The notes beneath the pieces were generated by a model. That model had not been told where the DNA came from. It did no database searches and saw only the letters and a list, made by a program, of their open reading frames with translations. Positions 1 through 9,780 of a stretch of DNA of 64,000 nt are shown here, piece after piece (the first letter of the stretch is position 1; each line of letters opens with the position of its first letter). The DNA lies in NCBI GenBank assembly GCA_030411725.1, contig MU839828.1:992001-1056000 (forward strand), given 5' to 3'. The stretch is from Echria macrotheca. Taxonomy: Eukaryota > Ascomycota > Sordariomycetes > Sordariales > Schizotheciaceae. Made by a program: the position numbers and the translations under genes.

Positions 1-71
1 TCGCCTGTGAATGACGAATAGGAGACCGAGCACAACAAGACTCTTCGAAGAAGTCAGTGAGATTTTCCATC

Positions 72-323
72 TCATCCTCTCTCAGTTCGCTGCATCCTGA
101 TGAACGAGCGTACCGCAGCAATGCAAACCCATGGCATCTCTACTGCAAGACCATAGCCGTGTCCACGATTCGTTTGCGCGCGAATGTTGACCGCTGCGGC
201 GATAATAACGCCTAGAGAAAAGAGAATGGAAATGTAGATGAAGAACTTCCGAAGGCGGCCGCTTGACTTGAGTGACGAGTGTGGAGCATTCGGCCCCGGG
301 TCCGCGAGCCCATCTGTAGCCAT
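72..323 (-). CDS. Possible N-terminal exon of a small membrane protein, running off the left edge
   Basis: An ATG at 323 opens an 83-codon frame. About 27 polar residues are followed by one strongly hydrophobic helix (about residues 28-48, from FIYISILFSL onward) preceded by a basic RLRK, which fits a membrane anchor with a cytoplasmic N-terminus. A donor-like GTACGC lies near position 97 and an acceptor-like CAG near position 7, so the frame may be a first exon continuing left of the window. I recognise no family. It could be a chance frame; the upstream 324-977 is gene-free on both strands. Confidence 0.35.
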   Translation of the reverse strand: MATDGLADPGPNAPHSSLKSSGRLRKFFIYISILFSLGVIIAAAVNIRAQTNRGHGYGLAVEMPWVCIAAVRSFIRMQRTERG

Positions 324-977
324 TTCGGGTGGGGTGAAAAGCGAGAGGCAACGGAGTTTGTGCGGTCAAGGTACTAGGTTTGCTCGAAACCAAACTGTTC
401 GCGCACTGTCCGGTGTGGGAGAGGGGCCTTGCCGGTTTCTTATGCATTTCATGCTCCATGGCGGCCCAGACTGAATCACACCTGCTGCCCAGATTGCTGC
501 TCTTTGCTGAGCAATACAAAAGCCAATGAAGATTTGTCGGAACCGGAGCGGTCCGGTTTTCCTCCTTTTAGACGTTCATGAGTCCAGCCTTCGGATCCAG
601 CCTCACCGGCCGTCCGGGGGCAATCGCCTGTTGGACGATAGCCCGACAACCCCAAGTTTATCGAGCCAATCAGCAGTATTTCGGAATCTGGAGGTTGCAA
701 ACCGCAGGCAGACATGCTGCATTCAACGGCGCCGATTCATGGTGCAGTCGGAAGATCAGCCGCACTGCTCCCGATCGCCAATAAGAACCCACAACCATGA
801 CTATACACACGCTGCTTCTGCATATTTCGCTAGCTATTGGCCGTGGATCTACTTAAGATTTCTGGAAACGAGATACGACAGTAGGTGGGTAGGTAGGTAG
901 TTAACATTGAAGGGTCCCCAGATTAGGATGGAAGCCCCAGTACCAGGTCAATAGCCCGGAATCCCACGGCCGAATAG
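324..977. other. Intergenic stretch, no gene seen
   Basis: Reading frames here are short, overlap on opposite strands and show no domain or signal-peptide character. A (GTAG)n tetranucleotide run ends it at 881-900. It separates the possible edge gene from the 3' end of the HD-domain gene. Confidence 0.5.
881..900 (+). repeat. GTAG tetranucleotide microsatellite
   Basis: Five near-perfect GTAG/GTGG units. One of at least nine TAGG/CCTA runs scattered through the window (others at about 7757, 7791, 34904, 42463, 45223, 46972, 58113 and 62211). Confidence 0.75.
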
Positions 978-1736
978 TTAGCCACGAATCGCTCTCCGAA
1001 CGGCTGCATGAAGGTGTCTGATCATCTCCAAGTTAGCTTTCTGCAACTTTTCTGGTCTGGACAGACCCAAAATCTGAGGCTTGTACACACCGTAGGTTGA
1101 AATGGGCTTCGTCGAGCATAACCATGTAAAAGTCTCCGTCACGCTTTTTCGCAGCCCATCCCGCGGAAACTCTTTGACGACAGCTGCGTATTCCTCGGGT
1201 GTGACACCATTTTGTGGCCCCAAAAAGTCGAGAAAAACGCCGTTGCTGACAGTCTGCACGTCAGGCTCCTTGTAGAGCGCGTATTTCGGCTCGGTGTGCA
1301 ACGCAATGGAATCCCAAACAAGCTGCACACGCCGTTCGTCCCACCGTCTACCAGACTCGTGGTCGCGAATAAACGCCCGTGCTGCAATGGCTCCGTCGAC
1401 TTCGAAGCGGCGGTCCGCACTCACGATCTTAGAACCAGGGGTTCGGTCGAACCCGAGATCATGGAGAAGCAGGGACACGGCTTGGACTTCGGGGTCGACC
1501 ATCGAGGCCAGGGTTGTGTTGTGTGACAGGATGAGTGTGCCGAATAGCCAGCTTCGCATGACGTGCGCGTAGAGGTCGTTATTTGAGCGGTCGCGCATGT
1601 AGGCTTCGGCTGCGCGGACGAGAGGAGTGTCGAGGACGGAGACATTGGCAATGGTGCGCCGAGGCAGAGGCGGCGGGGGTGCTGCGCATGTTGGCCCGAA
1701 GATATACACGAATAGTGACAATAAAATCAGAAACAT
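978..1736 (-). CDS. Secreted HD-domain protein, cyanamide-hydratase-like
   Basis: A 252-residue protein starting at the ATG at 1736; the open frame runs further upstream to 1982 but without a useful start. Residues 1-19 form a signal peptide (MFLILLSLFV core, cleavage after CAA), followed by a PPPPLPRR linker. The HD phosphohydrolase fold is marked by H58 (AHVMRSW), the H92-D93 pair (LLLHDLGFD) and a further H147 (ALHTEP). Fungal relatives are usually annotated as HD-domain or cyanamide hydratase-like proteins; the true substrate is not predictable. Cyanamide hydratase itself (cyanamide to urea) is generally cytosolic, so the leader suggests export and a different substrate. No intron is needed. 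Confidence 0.85.
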   Translation of the reverse strand: MFLILLSLFVYIFGPTCAAPPPPLPRRTIANVSVLDTPLVRAAEAYMRDRSNNDLYAHVMRSWLFGTLILSHNTTLASMVDPEVQAVSLLLHDLGFDRTPGSKIVSADRRFEVDGAIAARAFIRDHESGRRWDERRVQLVWDSIALHTEPKYALYKEPDVQTVSNGVFLDFLGPQNGVTPEEYAAVVKEFPRDGLRKSVTETFTWLCSTKPISTYGVYKPQILGLSRPEKLQKANLEMIRHLHAAVRRAIRG

Positions 1737-3908
1737 TTTGATGGTCGTCGAATATCTCCGTGATAATTGTGGCGGCTGGCGAGTTGGCTTTGAGATGCAG
1801 TAGACTGAGCTCGTAGATAGCCATTGAAGAGATTCTGGATACATGTAGGTCATTATATACCAAGCTTGCACCGGTATTCTACTTGATTGCGTACAGGCCA
1901 AAACAGAGCCTCTTACTCTAATGATTACTATTTCGCCGACTGAACTGTGCTGCCGTGCGACGTCGTATCTAGGTACAAACACTCCGCGACGCGCCGGATG
2001 TTAGCGGAGAATGTCCGCCTTGAGGAGGAACGCACGGCTACCTTCTCGACGTTGGGCATGAGGCGGGCTTTAGGTTCCGACCTGAGTCGGAGATCATTTA
2101 AGTGTCATCCGTCGGTCACCGGATCCGGAGAGTTAATCAGCCGTAGGTATCGGATATTTGTCAGCCAAAGGTACCGATCCAAAATGCCATTGGAATCATA
2201 CCGCTGAGTCCCAGATCTCGCGGCCACGTCTCGCAGCTGCTGCACTCGCATGTCAGATCACTAATCTTGTCGACGGTCACCTGCAAGTCGAGCAAGTTGA
2301 CGGCCACGTTGGACGCGTCGATTTTGAAATTGAGCCATCCCGTATTCGCCGCAGTCGGCAGCGTCAGGGTATACGTACCATCCTTAGCCTGACGAGTGTC
2401 GAAAACTTCGAGGCCGAGCTTACCTATTCATGCTTCGAGAGATGACGGTGGAAGGTCCGGTGTTGGCCGGATGCTAACAATGACGTGGTTCTCTTTCGTA
2501 TCGCCGAAGTCACCCGAACCTCAGCTGTCTAGAACTAATAATTGATGAAGTCCGACTGGGTATAAGGGCGCACCTTCACGCCTTGGGTTCTGCTCGGCCG
2601 TCCGCAGATCAAAGGCACCGTCTACGTTGGTAACCGGAAGGAGGTCACTTGGCTAATGGAAATTTCTTGTGCCCTCCCACCCGTCCACCCAGGGATGATG
2701 CCGTTGAGGTGTTCAAACCAATCTGGCAAGGTGCTGTCCCATACAGTCCCATGCATGCCAAAACCCCGCATGCCTGATGATTCTCAACACCACCTGAACA
2801 GCTTCAACTTGAGCGCACTTCATCATCGCCATACCTTCGCAACCTTGAACTTGCGGGCATGGAGAAACCATGGGGAGACCTTGCTACCGAGTTCGATATG
2901 TTCCACTTCCTTGAGGCTCGTATTCCCTGGTCCCATTCCTGCATTGCATCCAGTCTGTATGGTGTCAACTACGATCCCCTTACACCACCAATAATCCCGA
3001 CCCTTGCTGGCCCAAACACAACTGATAAAATCCGTCCCGGACAATTCCTTGGGTAAGAGCTTTCCACTACGTTCATCAAGAGCAGATTACATTCTTCCGG
3101 CTTTAACCACTCACTATTTCTGTGGCTATGTGGTGGAGAGACATACTGATATGCTAACGCGTTGTGTGAGTAGGGTAAATACATGGGTGTGTCAGCGGGG
3201 GTTGGAACTATTGCCACTGCATCAGTAGTCAAATGCTCCACATCTGGTACGGAGAGTTCGGGATAAAGAAAGTCAGTCACCTTTCCGCCCAAGGTCAAAA
3301 AGTTGGGGTGGATGGCCTTTGGTCAATCATAGGAGTGTCTAAACATTCCAGTCTGAAGCACGCGATGTAGGATTGTAACACGTATGAAAGTAGACCCGCG
3401 GCTTCATACGTCCACGCTGCACATGGGCCAGCAACTCTTGATCAGTAAATAAACGATGCAGACGCGGGATTCGGTCTGGTATCAATGCCTACAAGCGAAT
3501 TTAGCACGGCAAGCGAATAATCAGCTATCAGTCATTTCATCTCGAGGGTGAGCAGAAGTTCGGCAGCCTATCCCGTTTCTCGGGTCAGATGCCGACCGCC
3601 CTAAGGGGTAAGATGGTGGGCATGCTTACATATGCAGGATTTCTCCGTTTGTTTTCGTATTAATATTGCAGGAGTTGCTGCTTCGCTCGAGGGGGCTCTT
3701 GGTTATTATTCTAATTTTCCTGGTATATTCTAAGTACTCATCCCTGACTTCGACACGAGTTAGCTCTTCTACGGCACCACTGGGAGCAGTTTGTAGTCTG
3801 GGGTTTTGTTTCAGCTAGCGCTGTCAAGCCACTCAGGTAACCCTGAGGAAGGTATCCCTTTGGTAGGTATTGCTGGCCTTGGTCAGAGAACTCAGAGAAA
3901 GGCAGATC
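1737..3908. other. Long intergenic region with decayed coding remnants
   Basis: About 2.2 kb without an intact gene. A minus-strand remnant at about 2200-2640 is listed separately. Around 2660-3060 the plus strand carries short protein-like stretches in shifting frames (for example WGDLATEFDMFHFLEARIPW), and the minus strand holds a 109-codon frame at 2969-3298 with no recognisable domain. I see no complete gene. Confidence 0.45.
2200..2640 (-). pseudogene. Possible remnant of a protein-coding gene
   Basis: On the minus strand one frame runs about 130 codons with only two stops (near 2517 and 2418). It contains protein-like blocks such as FGDTKENHVIVSIRP and then GTYTLTLPTAANTGWLNFKI, with alternating polar and hydrophobic residues like a beta-sandwich domain. 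There is no start codon or full domain, and a donor-like GTAAGC sits near one stop, so this could be a decayed gene or an unrecognised multi-exon gene. The family is not identified; carbohydrate-binding beta-sandwich is only a guess. Confidence 0.28.
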
Positions 3909-5777
3909 ATGTCGTCGGAAAGCGAGAAGATGGTTTCAGAATCGCGACGGACAGACACACCCGACATCATGGCTGAAAGCGATGGCTCTTCTCCGAGCGA
4001 AGAAAAGGACATCATCGTTCCCACCGGGGCGACGCCGGATGAATTTCCCCATAGCCTCCGGCTAGTCCTCCTCGTGGGAGCAGTGATGTTGACCGTCTGG
4101 ATTGTGGCACTAGACCAGGTAATATCTGCTACTTCATACTTCAGCCCTCAAGTATCCGAAAGCACAAAACAGAAACCATGCTAACACGGCGACAAGACAA
4201 TCGTAGGCACGGCGATCCCGCGGATCACGGACGAGTTTCACGGCATCGAGGACGTGTCGTGGTACGGCGCGGCCTACTTCCTCTGCCTCGGCGGATTCCA
4301 GTCGTCCTGGGGCAAGGCGTTCCGCTACTTCCCGCTCAAGACGTCTTTCCTCGTCAGCCTGTTTATCTTCGAGCTCGGCAGTTTGGTATGCGGCCTCGCG
4401 CCGAGCTCCAAGGCGTTCATCGCCGGACGCGCGATCGCCGGAGTAGGGGGCGCGGGCGTGACCGGCGGTGCGACTGTCATCTTCGCCGTGTCGGTCGAGC
4501 CGCGGCGCCGGCCGAACCTAAACGCGCTCATTGGTGTTGCCTATCTGCTCGGCGCCGTGCTCGGCCCGTTGATCGGCGGCGGGTTTGCCGACGGTGTCAC
4601 CTGGCGCTGGTGCTTTTACATCAACCTGCCCGTTGGCGGGCTCGCAGCTGCTCTCGTCGTGATCTTCTTCCGGCCGCCCGTGCGAGATACCAAAGATGCC
4701 GAGACGCCCCTGGCTGTGAAGCTACGCCACATGGACCTAGTCGGAGCGGTGCTCGTCATGGGAGCTGTTGTCTGTTTCATTCTGGCGATGCAGTACGGCG
4801 GCGTTACAGACTCGTGGGGTAGCGGCGTCGTCGTCGGGCTGCTGGTCGGGTGCGTGCTGATCACCACGGCGCTTGGCGCCTGGGAATACTTCGAGGACGA
4901 ATACGCGATGCTGCCTCCGCGACTACTTCGCCATCGTTGGCTCTGGGCCGGCGGCCTGTTTCAGCTCTTTTACGCGGGTACCTACTTCGTCCTGCTGTAC
5001 TACCTGCCCATCTACTTCCAGAGCATCCGCGGCGTCGACGCTCTGGGGTCCGCCGTCGACACCCTGCCCCTAATGCTGGCGGGGTTTGTTAGTATGATGA
5101 TTGGCGGCGTGGTTATCACTGTCACGGGCCACGCCATGCCCTTCATGGTGCTCTCCTCAGCCATCATCACGGTTGGCAACGGGCTACTCTTTACGCTTAA
5201 CACCCACACCCCCTCTGCCAAGTGGATCGGCTACCAGGTGCTCGTCGGCTTCCCCATGTCATTTTCCTTTCAGAACTCCCTCAACATCCTTCAGGCGAAC
5301 GCCGCGCCCGAGGATCTGCCCACTGCTACAACTGTGAATTTCCGTAAGTATTTCTCTCTCCCATTTGTCAACACCTGCATCCCTGTGATCCAACCAGATC
5401 GGACTCGCACCATCGGTTATGGATTATACATGCCCTGTATTGACATACGCCGAAACGCAGTCTTCCAACAACTTGGCGGCGGTCTCGGCGTCGCCGCAGC
5501 CCAAGCCGCTTTCGCCAACCGGCTCCTGGTCAACCTAGCCGTGCTCGCACCTGAAGTCGATCCACACATGGTACTGACCACGGGCGCTGCTGAGCTGCAA
5601 TCCGTCTTTTCGGGACCGCTGCTGGGAGGCGTTGTCGCGTCGTACATGCAGGGTATCAAGACGGTGTTTGCCTTTGCCATCGGGCTGTCGGGCATGGCGT
5701 TCTTAATGGGCTTGTTGGTGCCAGCGAAGCGACTGCATAAACCTGCGGCTGCTACTGTCGCTGATGTAGACACCTAA
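3909..5777 (+). CDS. MFS multidrug/toxin efflux transporter (DHA2, 14-helix type)
   Basis: Three exons (3909-4118, 4197-5343, 5461-5777) give 557 residues. The first ATG after the upstream frame opening is at 3909. Introns are 78 bp (phase 0, after ALDQ) and 117 bp (phase 1, GTAAGT donor). The second intron has no in-frame stop, so retention would still give a protein, but removing it restores the conserved TTVNF..QQLGGGLGVA junction. A polar N-terminus of about 55 residues precedes the first helix (LVLLVGAVMLTVWIVALDQ). Family motifs include ALDQTIVGTAIPRI, WYGAAYFL and motif C, GAVLGPLIGGGFADG, with WRWCFYINLPVGG. Members export drugs or secondary metabolites by proton antiport at the plasma membrane. 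No biosynthetic core gene is nearby, so the substrate is unknown. Confidence 0.93.
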
Positions 5778-6188
5778 GTAGACATGGAGTTGAGACTTGG
5801 TCAAGATGGGAGTGGAAGGTAATTACAGCAAAATGAGTGCCATTCATGGAACACATGAAACGGTAGTGGGAGCTTCTTAATCTCCATGTACGGATACTGA
5901 GTATGTAGAAAGGGTCAAATTCCTGTGTCACTCACTGCTGATGTTTCAATGTGGGCACTGGGGCCACCGAGTCCACATGGACCTGACCACTCCATCCTGG
6001 GCACTCTATCGTCTGTAGATTCCGTCATTGTCATCTGTCTCATCTCTCGGGAACTCGAGATCATACCAGATCACTACCTAGTGTAGTCTTACTGAGGGTT
6101 AAGTTTCGACGCAAATCGTGAGGAAATTGGGCAATCTGTAAGAAACCCGTTGAAATCCAATGCCAAGATAGTAATTTTTTCCGCTCTC
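5778..6188. other. Convergent 3' intergenic region
   Basis: Lies between the 3' ends of the MFS gene (plus) and the seven-helix protein gene (minus). Only short AT-rich frames and no domain character; presumably the two polyadenylation regions. Confidence 0.5.
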
Positions 6189-7291
6189 CTATGCTTGCCA
6201 TGTTGGGTTTGGCGTGGAGGGACTACCGGGTGCTATATATCCAGCGGACGAATATGGAGCCTGTTGGGGCATCTGGGAGCCGGGGGTGACATGAATTCTT
6301 GGGTCCCCACCGAACGAAGATTCGAAATCCTGCCGGCCCATATGTAGGGCGTCGCTGATGAAAATGTCTGGGTCCTTCGAGAGCGATTCAGAGACGGACA
6401 GCCCTCTCTTGAGTTTGACCCAAAAGACCCGTAATAAAACGACGAGTCCCAGAATAAGGGTGACAACTTGACCCAGCGTGTCCAAGCTGTAGACTCCTTG
6501 GACGCTATTCCAGTGCAGCGTCAGCTCGGTGGCTGCCATCACGATCCCGGCGACAACGAGATCAACAAGGCCTTTTAGTCGAATCATGGTTTTGTCTCTC
6601 GTGCTAGACCTGCGAGGTTATCAGCGAGAATCCCTAACATGGAGATGATGGTCAGCGCGGCTCACTGGATCTTGGTCGGTTTCAGGAATTCGTCATTAGA
6701 GCCCGCCCATTTAGCAAGGCACCACTTAACCCAAGCCCAGAGCAATATGCAGACGAGAAAGCTCGACAGCGAAAGGTTGACGGCCTTAAGGGCGACGCCG
6801 TAGAGCGGGACGGGAACGAAGAGGAATCCGTATTGAGGACATGTGGTCTCGTCTGGACCAGGCGACAGCGTCGCCCAAAAATAGTACTGCCAGGCGAGGA
6901 CAGCCACGAAGATGACTTGCGAATAGACCCGGAGCGGCAGGCTCGATGGCAACACCATCCAGCGTGTGGGGTCGAGCTTCTCGCGGAAGCAGGTACCCAT
7001 TCTCCACAGGAAAATGGGGACCTGCGAGTAGTAGGACCCGAAGCAGAGGAGCAACACCAGATAGCGGTCGAGATGTGACGTTCCTCCCTGGGCTGTCTGG
7101 ATGCTGAGGGCAATAAAAACAGCGGTGAGGTAGCTGTAGATGGCGAAGCGGATCGTAGCGATCTCGGTCTTGACCATCAACGTGTTGGCCGCGATGGAAG
7201 CGCACCACTGTAGATAGAACCCCAGTCGGACTCCCAGGCCGTACATGTCGGCGTTTCCCACAATGGCACACGACGGCGAATTGTCAGCCAT
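6189..7291 (-). CDS. Seven-helix fungal membrane protein of unknown function
   Basis: Two exons (7291-6666 and 6609-6189) separated by a 56-bp intron (donor GTGAGC, acceptor GCAG) give 348 residues. The start ATG at 7291 is followed by a short luminal or external segment with the motif GNADMYGLGVRLGFYLQW, a pattern I associate with a group of uncharacterised fungal integral membrane proteins. Helices lie near GVRLGFYLQWCASIAAN, FAIYSYLTAVFIALSI, YLVLLLCFGSYYSQV, VIFVAVLAWQYYFWATL, LSLSSFLVCILLWAWV, LVDLVVAGIVMAATEL and VVTLILGLVVLLRVFWV. The C-terminal 60 residues are polar and Ser/Pro-rich, likely cytoplasmic. No enzymatic motif is visible. A receptor or transporter role cannot be decided. 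Confidence 0.8.
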
Positions 7292-8095
7292 GATGGTTGG
7301 AGTTCGTCAACTATTGGTTGATGCCGGAGCAGACTCAACTCTAGCGATGAAGGAAGAAGGAATGAGGGAGTTAAACATCTTTCAATCGACGAACCCAACT
7401 AAGGCGGGCCTGCCCAACACCCAATAAGAGGCTGGTGGCGTGGGTGGTTAGTTGCTGAGAAGTATCAGCCGCAGCGCCTCTTTCCCACTTGGTCGATCTC
7501 CGATGATTGACTGGAGATATCACCGCCTAACAGATCACGGTGGTTTTGCATATCTCGCTTGTTAAGGCACGAAGTATCTTTATCGCCCATTGGGCAAAAA
7601 CCTCCCAAATAAGGAAATGAGGTGCGGGGGCTCGGACAGCGATGGCATCACTAGGCTTCAGGTCACATGCCTGTCTCCGGCCGTCCTGTGAGGTTGTTAA
7701 CAGACTGGTGCAGCTGTTCAGTGGGTGCAGAGACCGGGGCAAGACTTTCGGTGGGTACCTCTACCTACCTATGCAAGCCGAATTATTCAACTACCTACCC
7801 TACTACCTACACGTTGAACAGAGCGACGGGAGTTCGGGTACAAATGGATTCAAATGGTCTAAAACGGGAACAAATCGAGTTACTCTTTACCCTCCACTTT
7901 GATCGGGGCGGGTTGTCACGTTTTGCATTATTACTGGGACTATAGTGTTTTCATGGGTTTTCTTTCATTCTGTGTCTCTATCAACTTCATGCGACTACGC
8001 ATCTACCCAGGCAAGCCAGCGTGGCCCTTGCAGTTGCGTCGAGGTCGAACTTCCTAGGTACCCATCTCGCCGTCGGCAGTCTTCACGTGGAGCAG
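7292..8095. other. Intergenic region, no gene seen
   Basis: Upstream of the seven-helix gene and downstream of the small minus-strand gene. Contains CCTA tetranucleotide runs at about 7757-7772 and 7791-7810. Frames such as 7642-7902 lack codon structure and domain features. Confidence 0.5.
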
Positions 8096-8434
8096 CTATT
8101 TGCTCTTCTTCTGCTTGCTAGAGACATCGCGCCCGCTGAAGGTTCGCTTCAGGCGAAGCTTGATGCGGCCCAAGGGAGTTGAGGCGGGGTCATGGGGCGG
8201 CGGCGGAAGGCCGAACTTGTTTCCGGGAGGAAACTCCCATAAGTTGCCCTCTCTGTCCTTCCACGTGTAGACCTGCGTATCAGCGTCATAGCCAACCATA
8301 ACAAAGCTGTCGTCGTAGGGCTCAACCATGTTGACAAGGGTTACCTGGTACAGGGTTTTGTTGTCGGAGATAAGGTGTGAGATGCAGATACGGCTGTTGA
8401 TGGGATTCTTTTCGATGGAGAGATTGGTCACGTC
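8096..8434 (-). CDS. Small conserved hypothetical protein, 3' exon
   Basis: About 112 codons ending at the TAG at 8096. The frame has no ATG: it opens directly after an in-frame stop that overlaps a good acceptor (GATTAG at 8440-8435), so this is probably the last exon and the first exon is unplaced. The product is hydrophilic, with VMVGYDADTQVYTWKD followed by GNLWEFPPGNKFG, then a Pro-rich hinge and a very basic tail (KKSK). I recognise the YD..T..Y...D..G..W...PG..YG pattern from small fungal hypothetical proteins but know no function. Joining to the frame at 8482-8808 was tried but gave a stop at the junction. Confidence 0.5.
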   Translation of the reverse strand, partial: DVTNLSIEKNPINSRICISHLISDNKTLYQVTLVNMVEPYDDSFVMVGYDADTQVYTWKDREGNLWEFPPGNKFGLPPPPHDPASTPLGRIKLRLKRTFSGRDVSSKQKKSK

Positions 8435-8837
8435 CTAATCCCCTTTAAATATTAAATCCCGCTGGGGATTTTCCCCTTCGATCAACATGCGTGTTCGGTC
8501 CTCGGTTCGTCTGCTCGGTCCTTAGTCTGTCTGTTATGCATACAACAATCTGTTTCTTTGGTACAGGGGCCAAATGCCGACACGTTGGGTTTACGTGCTA
8601 GAATCGAACCACCGAAATATCGTATGGTATGAGGTAGCTGCCACCAAGAAGGCGGCAGATAGAAAGAGAAAGACCTATATAGGGCCGAGTCGCAGCCGAT
8701 GAATTCTTTGTTCGATTTCTCTACCAAGAAAAATACCAGCTTGTCCAGTGGACTTTGTTCACCCGACGGCTGCCGGTAGCCCGGTCCCAATTGCGACGGG
8801 TTGCCCATCAAAAGCAGACAAAGAAGCTCGCCGATTC

Positions 8838-8893
8838 AAAATCAAAAAAAAAAAATAAAAAAAAAATAAAAAAAAAATTAAAATTAAAATTTA
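8838..8893. repeat. Adenine-rich low-complexity tract
   Basis: Three runs of about 9-12 A separated by single T or AT, ending in TTAAAATTAAAATTT. It could be a poly(dA:dT) nucleosome-excluding element or the tail of an old retroposed copy; no coding relic is adjacent. Confidence 0.7.
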
Positions 8894-9243
8894 ACCACCA
8901 AAAGAACACTATCTTGGCTGCTTCTGGAACAGCGTTCGGGTTGAACTTCGTACAACGGACTCACCGTACCTCGCTTGCTAAAGTAGATCTAGAGAATTTC
9001 TATCTAAACACGATTTGCAGCTACTGGAATACGTGAATTATTCACTCTCGGATCGGAGACGCATCACACATGCATAACCCGTGGCGGGAAACCTCGCAAC
9101 CGGTGCAAATAAACAACATTGCTGGTACAGAACACCATAGATGAACTCGAAGCCTGGCCATGGAATGGCCTGCCTGACACTCAACACCCGGACACCAAAC
9201 CAACTGTGAAGTTTGACTCTCACTCATGTAGAGACCGACAATT

Positions 9244-9409
9244 TAGGCCTGGGAATTACCCACCCATGGGTAACCCGACTTTTTTTCGGGTAACCCATTT
9301 TTCTTTTGGGTTAGCCATGTTACCCATTTTTCTGTCGGTTACCCATGGGTCCCCCATTTGCGTGGGTTGCCCATGGGTAACTCGGACCCAGGGGTAATTC
9401 GTAGGCCTA
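9244..9409. mobile_element. MITE-like element with inverted ends and internal palindromes
   Basis: The left end reads TAGGCCTGGGAATTACCC (9244-9261). The right end (9392-9409) is its inverted copy with two mismatches out of 18. Outer TA on both sides could be a Tc1/mariner-type TA target duplication. The 130-bp interior is built of repeats of the GGGTAACCC/ACCCATGGGT type: the perfect 10-bp palindrome ACCCATGGGT occurs at 9262-9271 and 9341-9350, with a one-mismatch copy at 9369-9378. There is no coding capacity. Size, ends and lack of coding fit a miniature inverted-repeat transposable element; a recombination hotspot or simple hairpin is the alternative. Confidence 0.6.
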
Positions 9410-9780
9410 GAGACTGGTCAAGGACATGTGTCTTGTTCGTTATACGGCTTGGTCAGTTTCGGAATATTTCAGCTGAGTGTGGATACCTTAGCGATGCCAT
9501 TCGGAGCCACCACGACCAACCCTCGCAGCTTGAGGTTCGGGTTTGGGTTTGGGTTAAGATCCAAAAGGGCAAGGTCTTTAGACGGCACGATCACATGACC
9601 AAATCGGGGAAGTGGCTGGCTGAAAACGCGCACGGACCACTTGCCCGGCCGGCCCGACATTACCCCACTTTCCATCCGCTGTCGGTCGGTCGTCGCTGAT
9701 CACGGCACGTCGCCATCCAGCTCCAACCGAGATCTTGGCAACTTGTACGCATTATCTAAGACCTTGCCACCAGGTACAGC

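Larger units (their letters stand above)
8435..9780. other. Intergenic region with A-rich tract and MITE-like element
   Basis: No convincing gene. It holds the adenine-rich tract at about 8838-8893 and the 166-bp inverted-repeat element at 9244-9409, listed separately. The minus-strand frame at 8482-8808 (Trp/Tyr-rich, 109 codons) might be an upstream exon of the small gene to its left, but no clean splice was found. Confidence 0.45.

Noticed and set aside
8585..8612. TTCGATTC-type T-loop suggesting a tRNA on the minus strand
   Set aside because: The T stem does not pair beyond two bases and no A box lies at tRNA distance.
8482..8808. First exon of the small gene at 8096-8434
   Set aside because: The best donor near its end joins to the acceptor at 8434 with a stop codon at the junction; other donors gave no consistent frame.
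9290..9330. GGGTTAG resembling telomere repeats
   Set aside because: Only one TTAGGG-like unit, inside the MITE-like element, with no tandem array.
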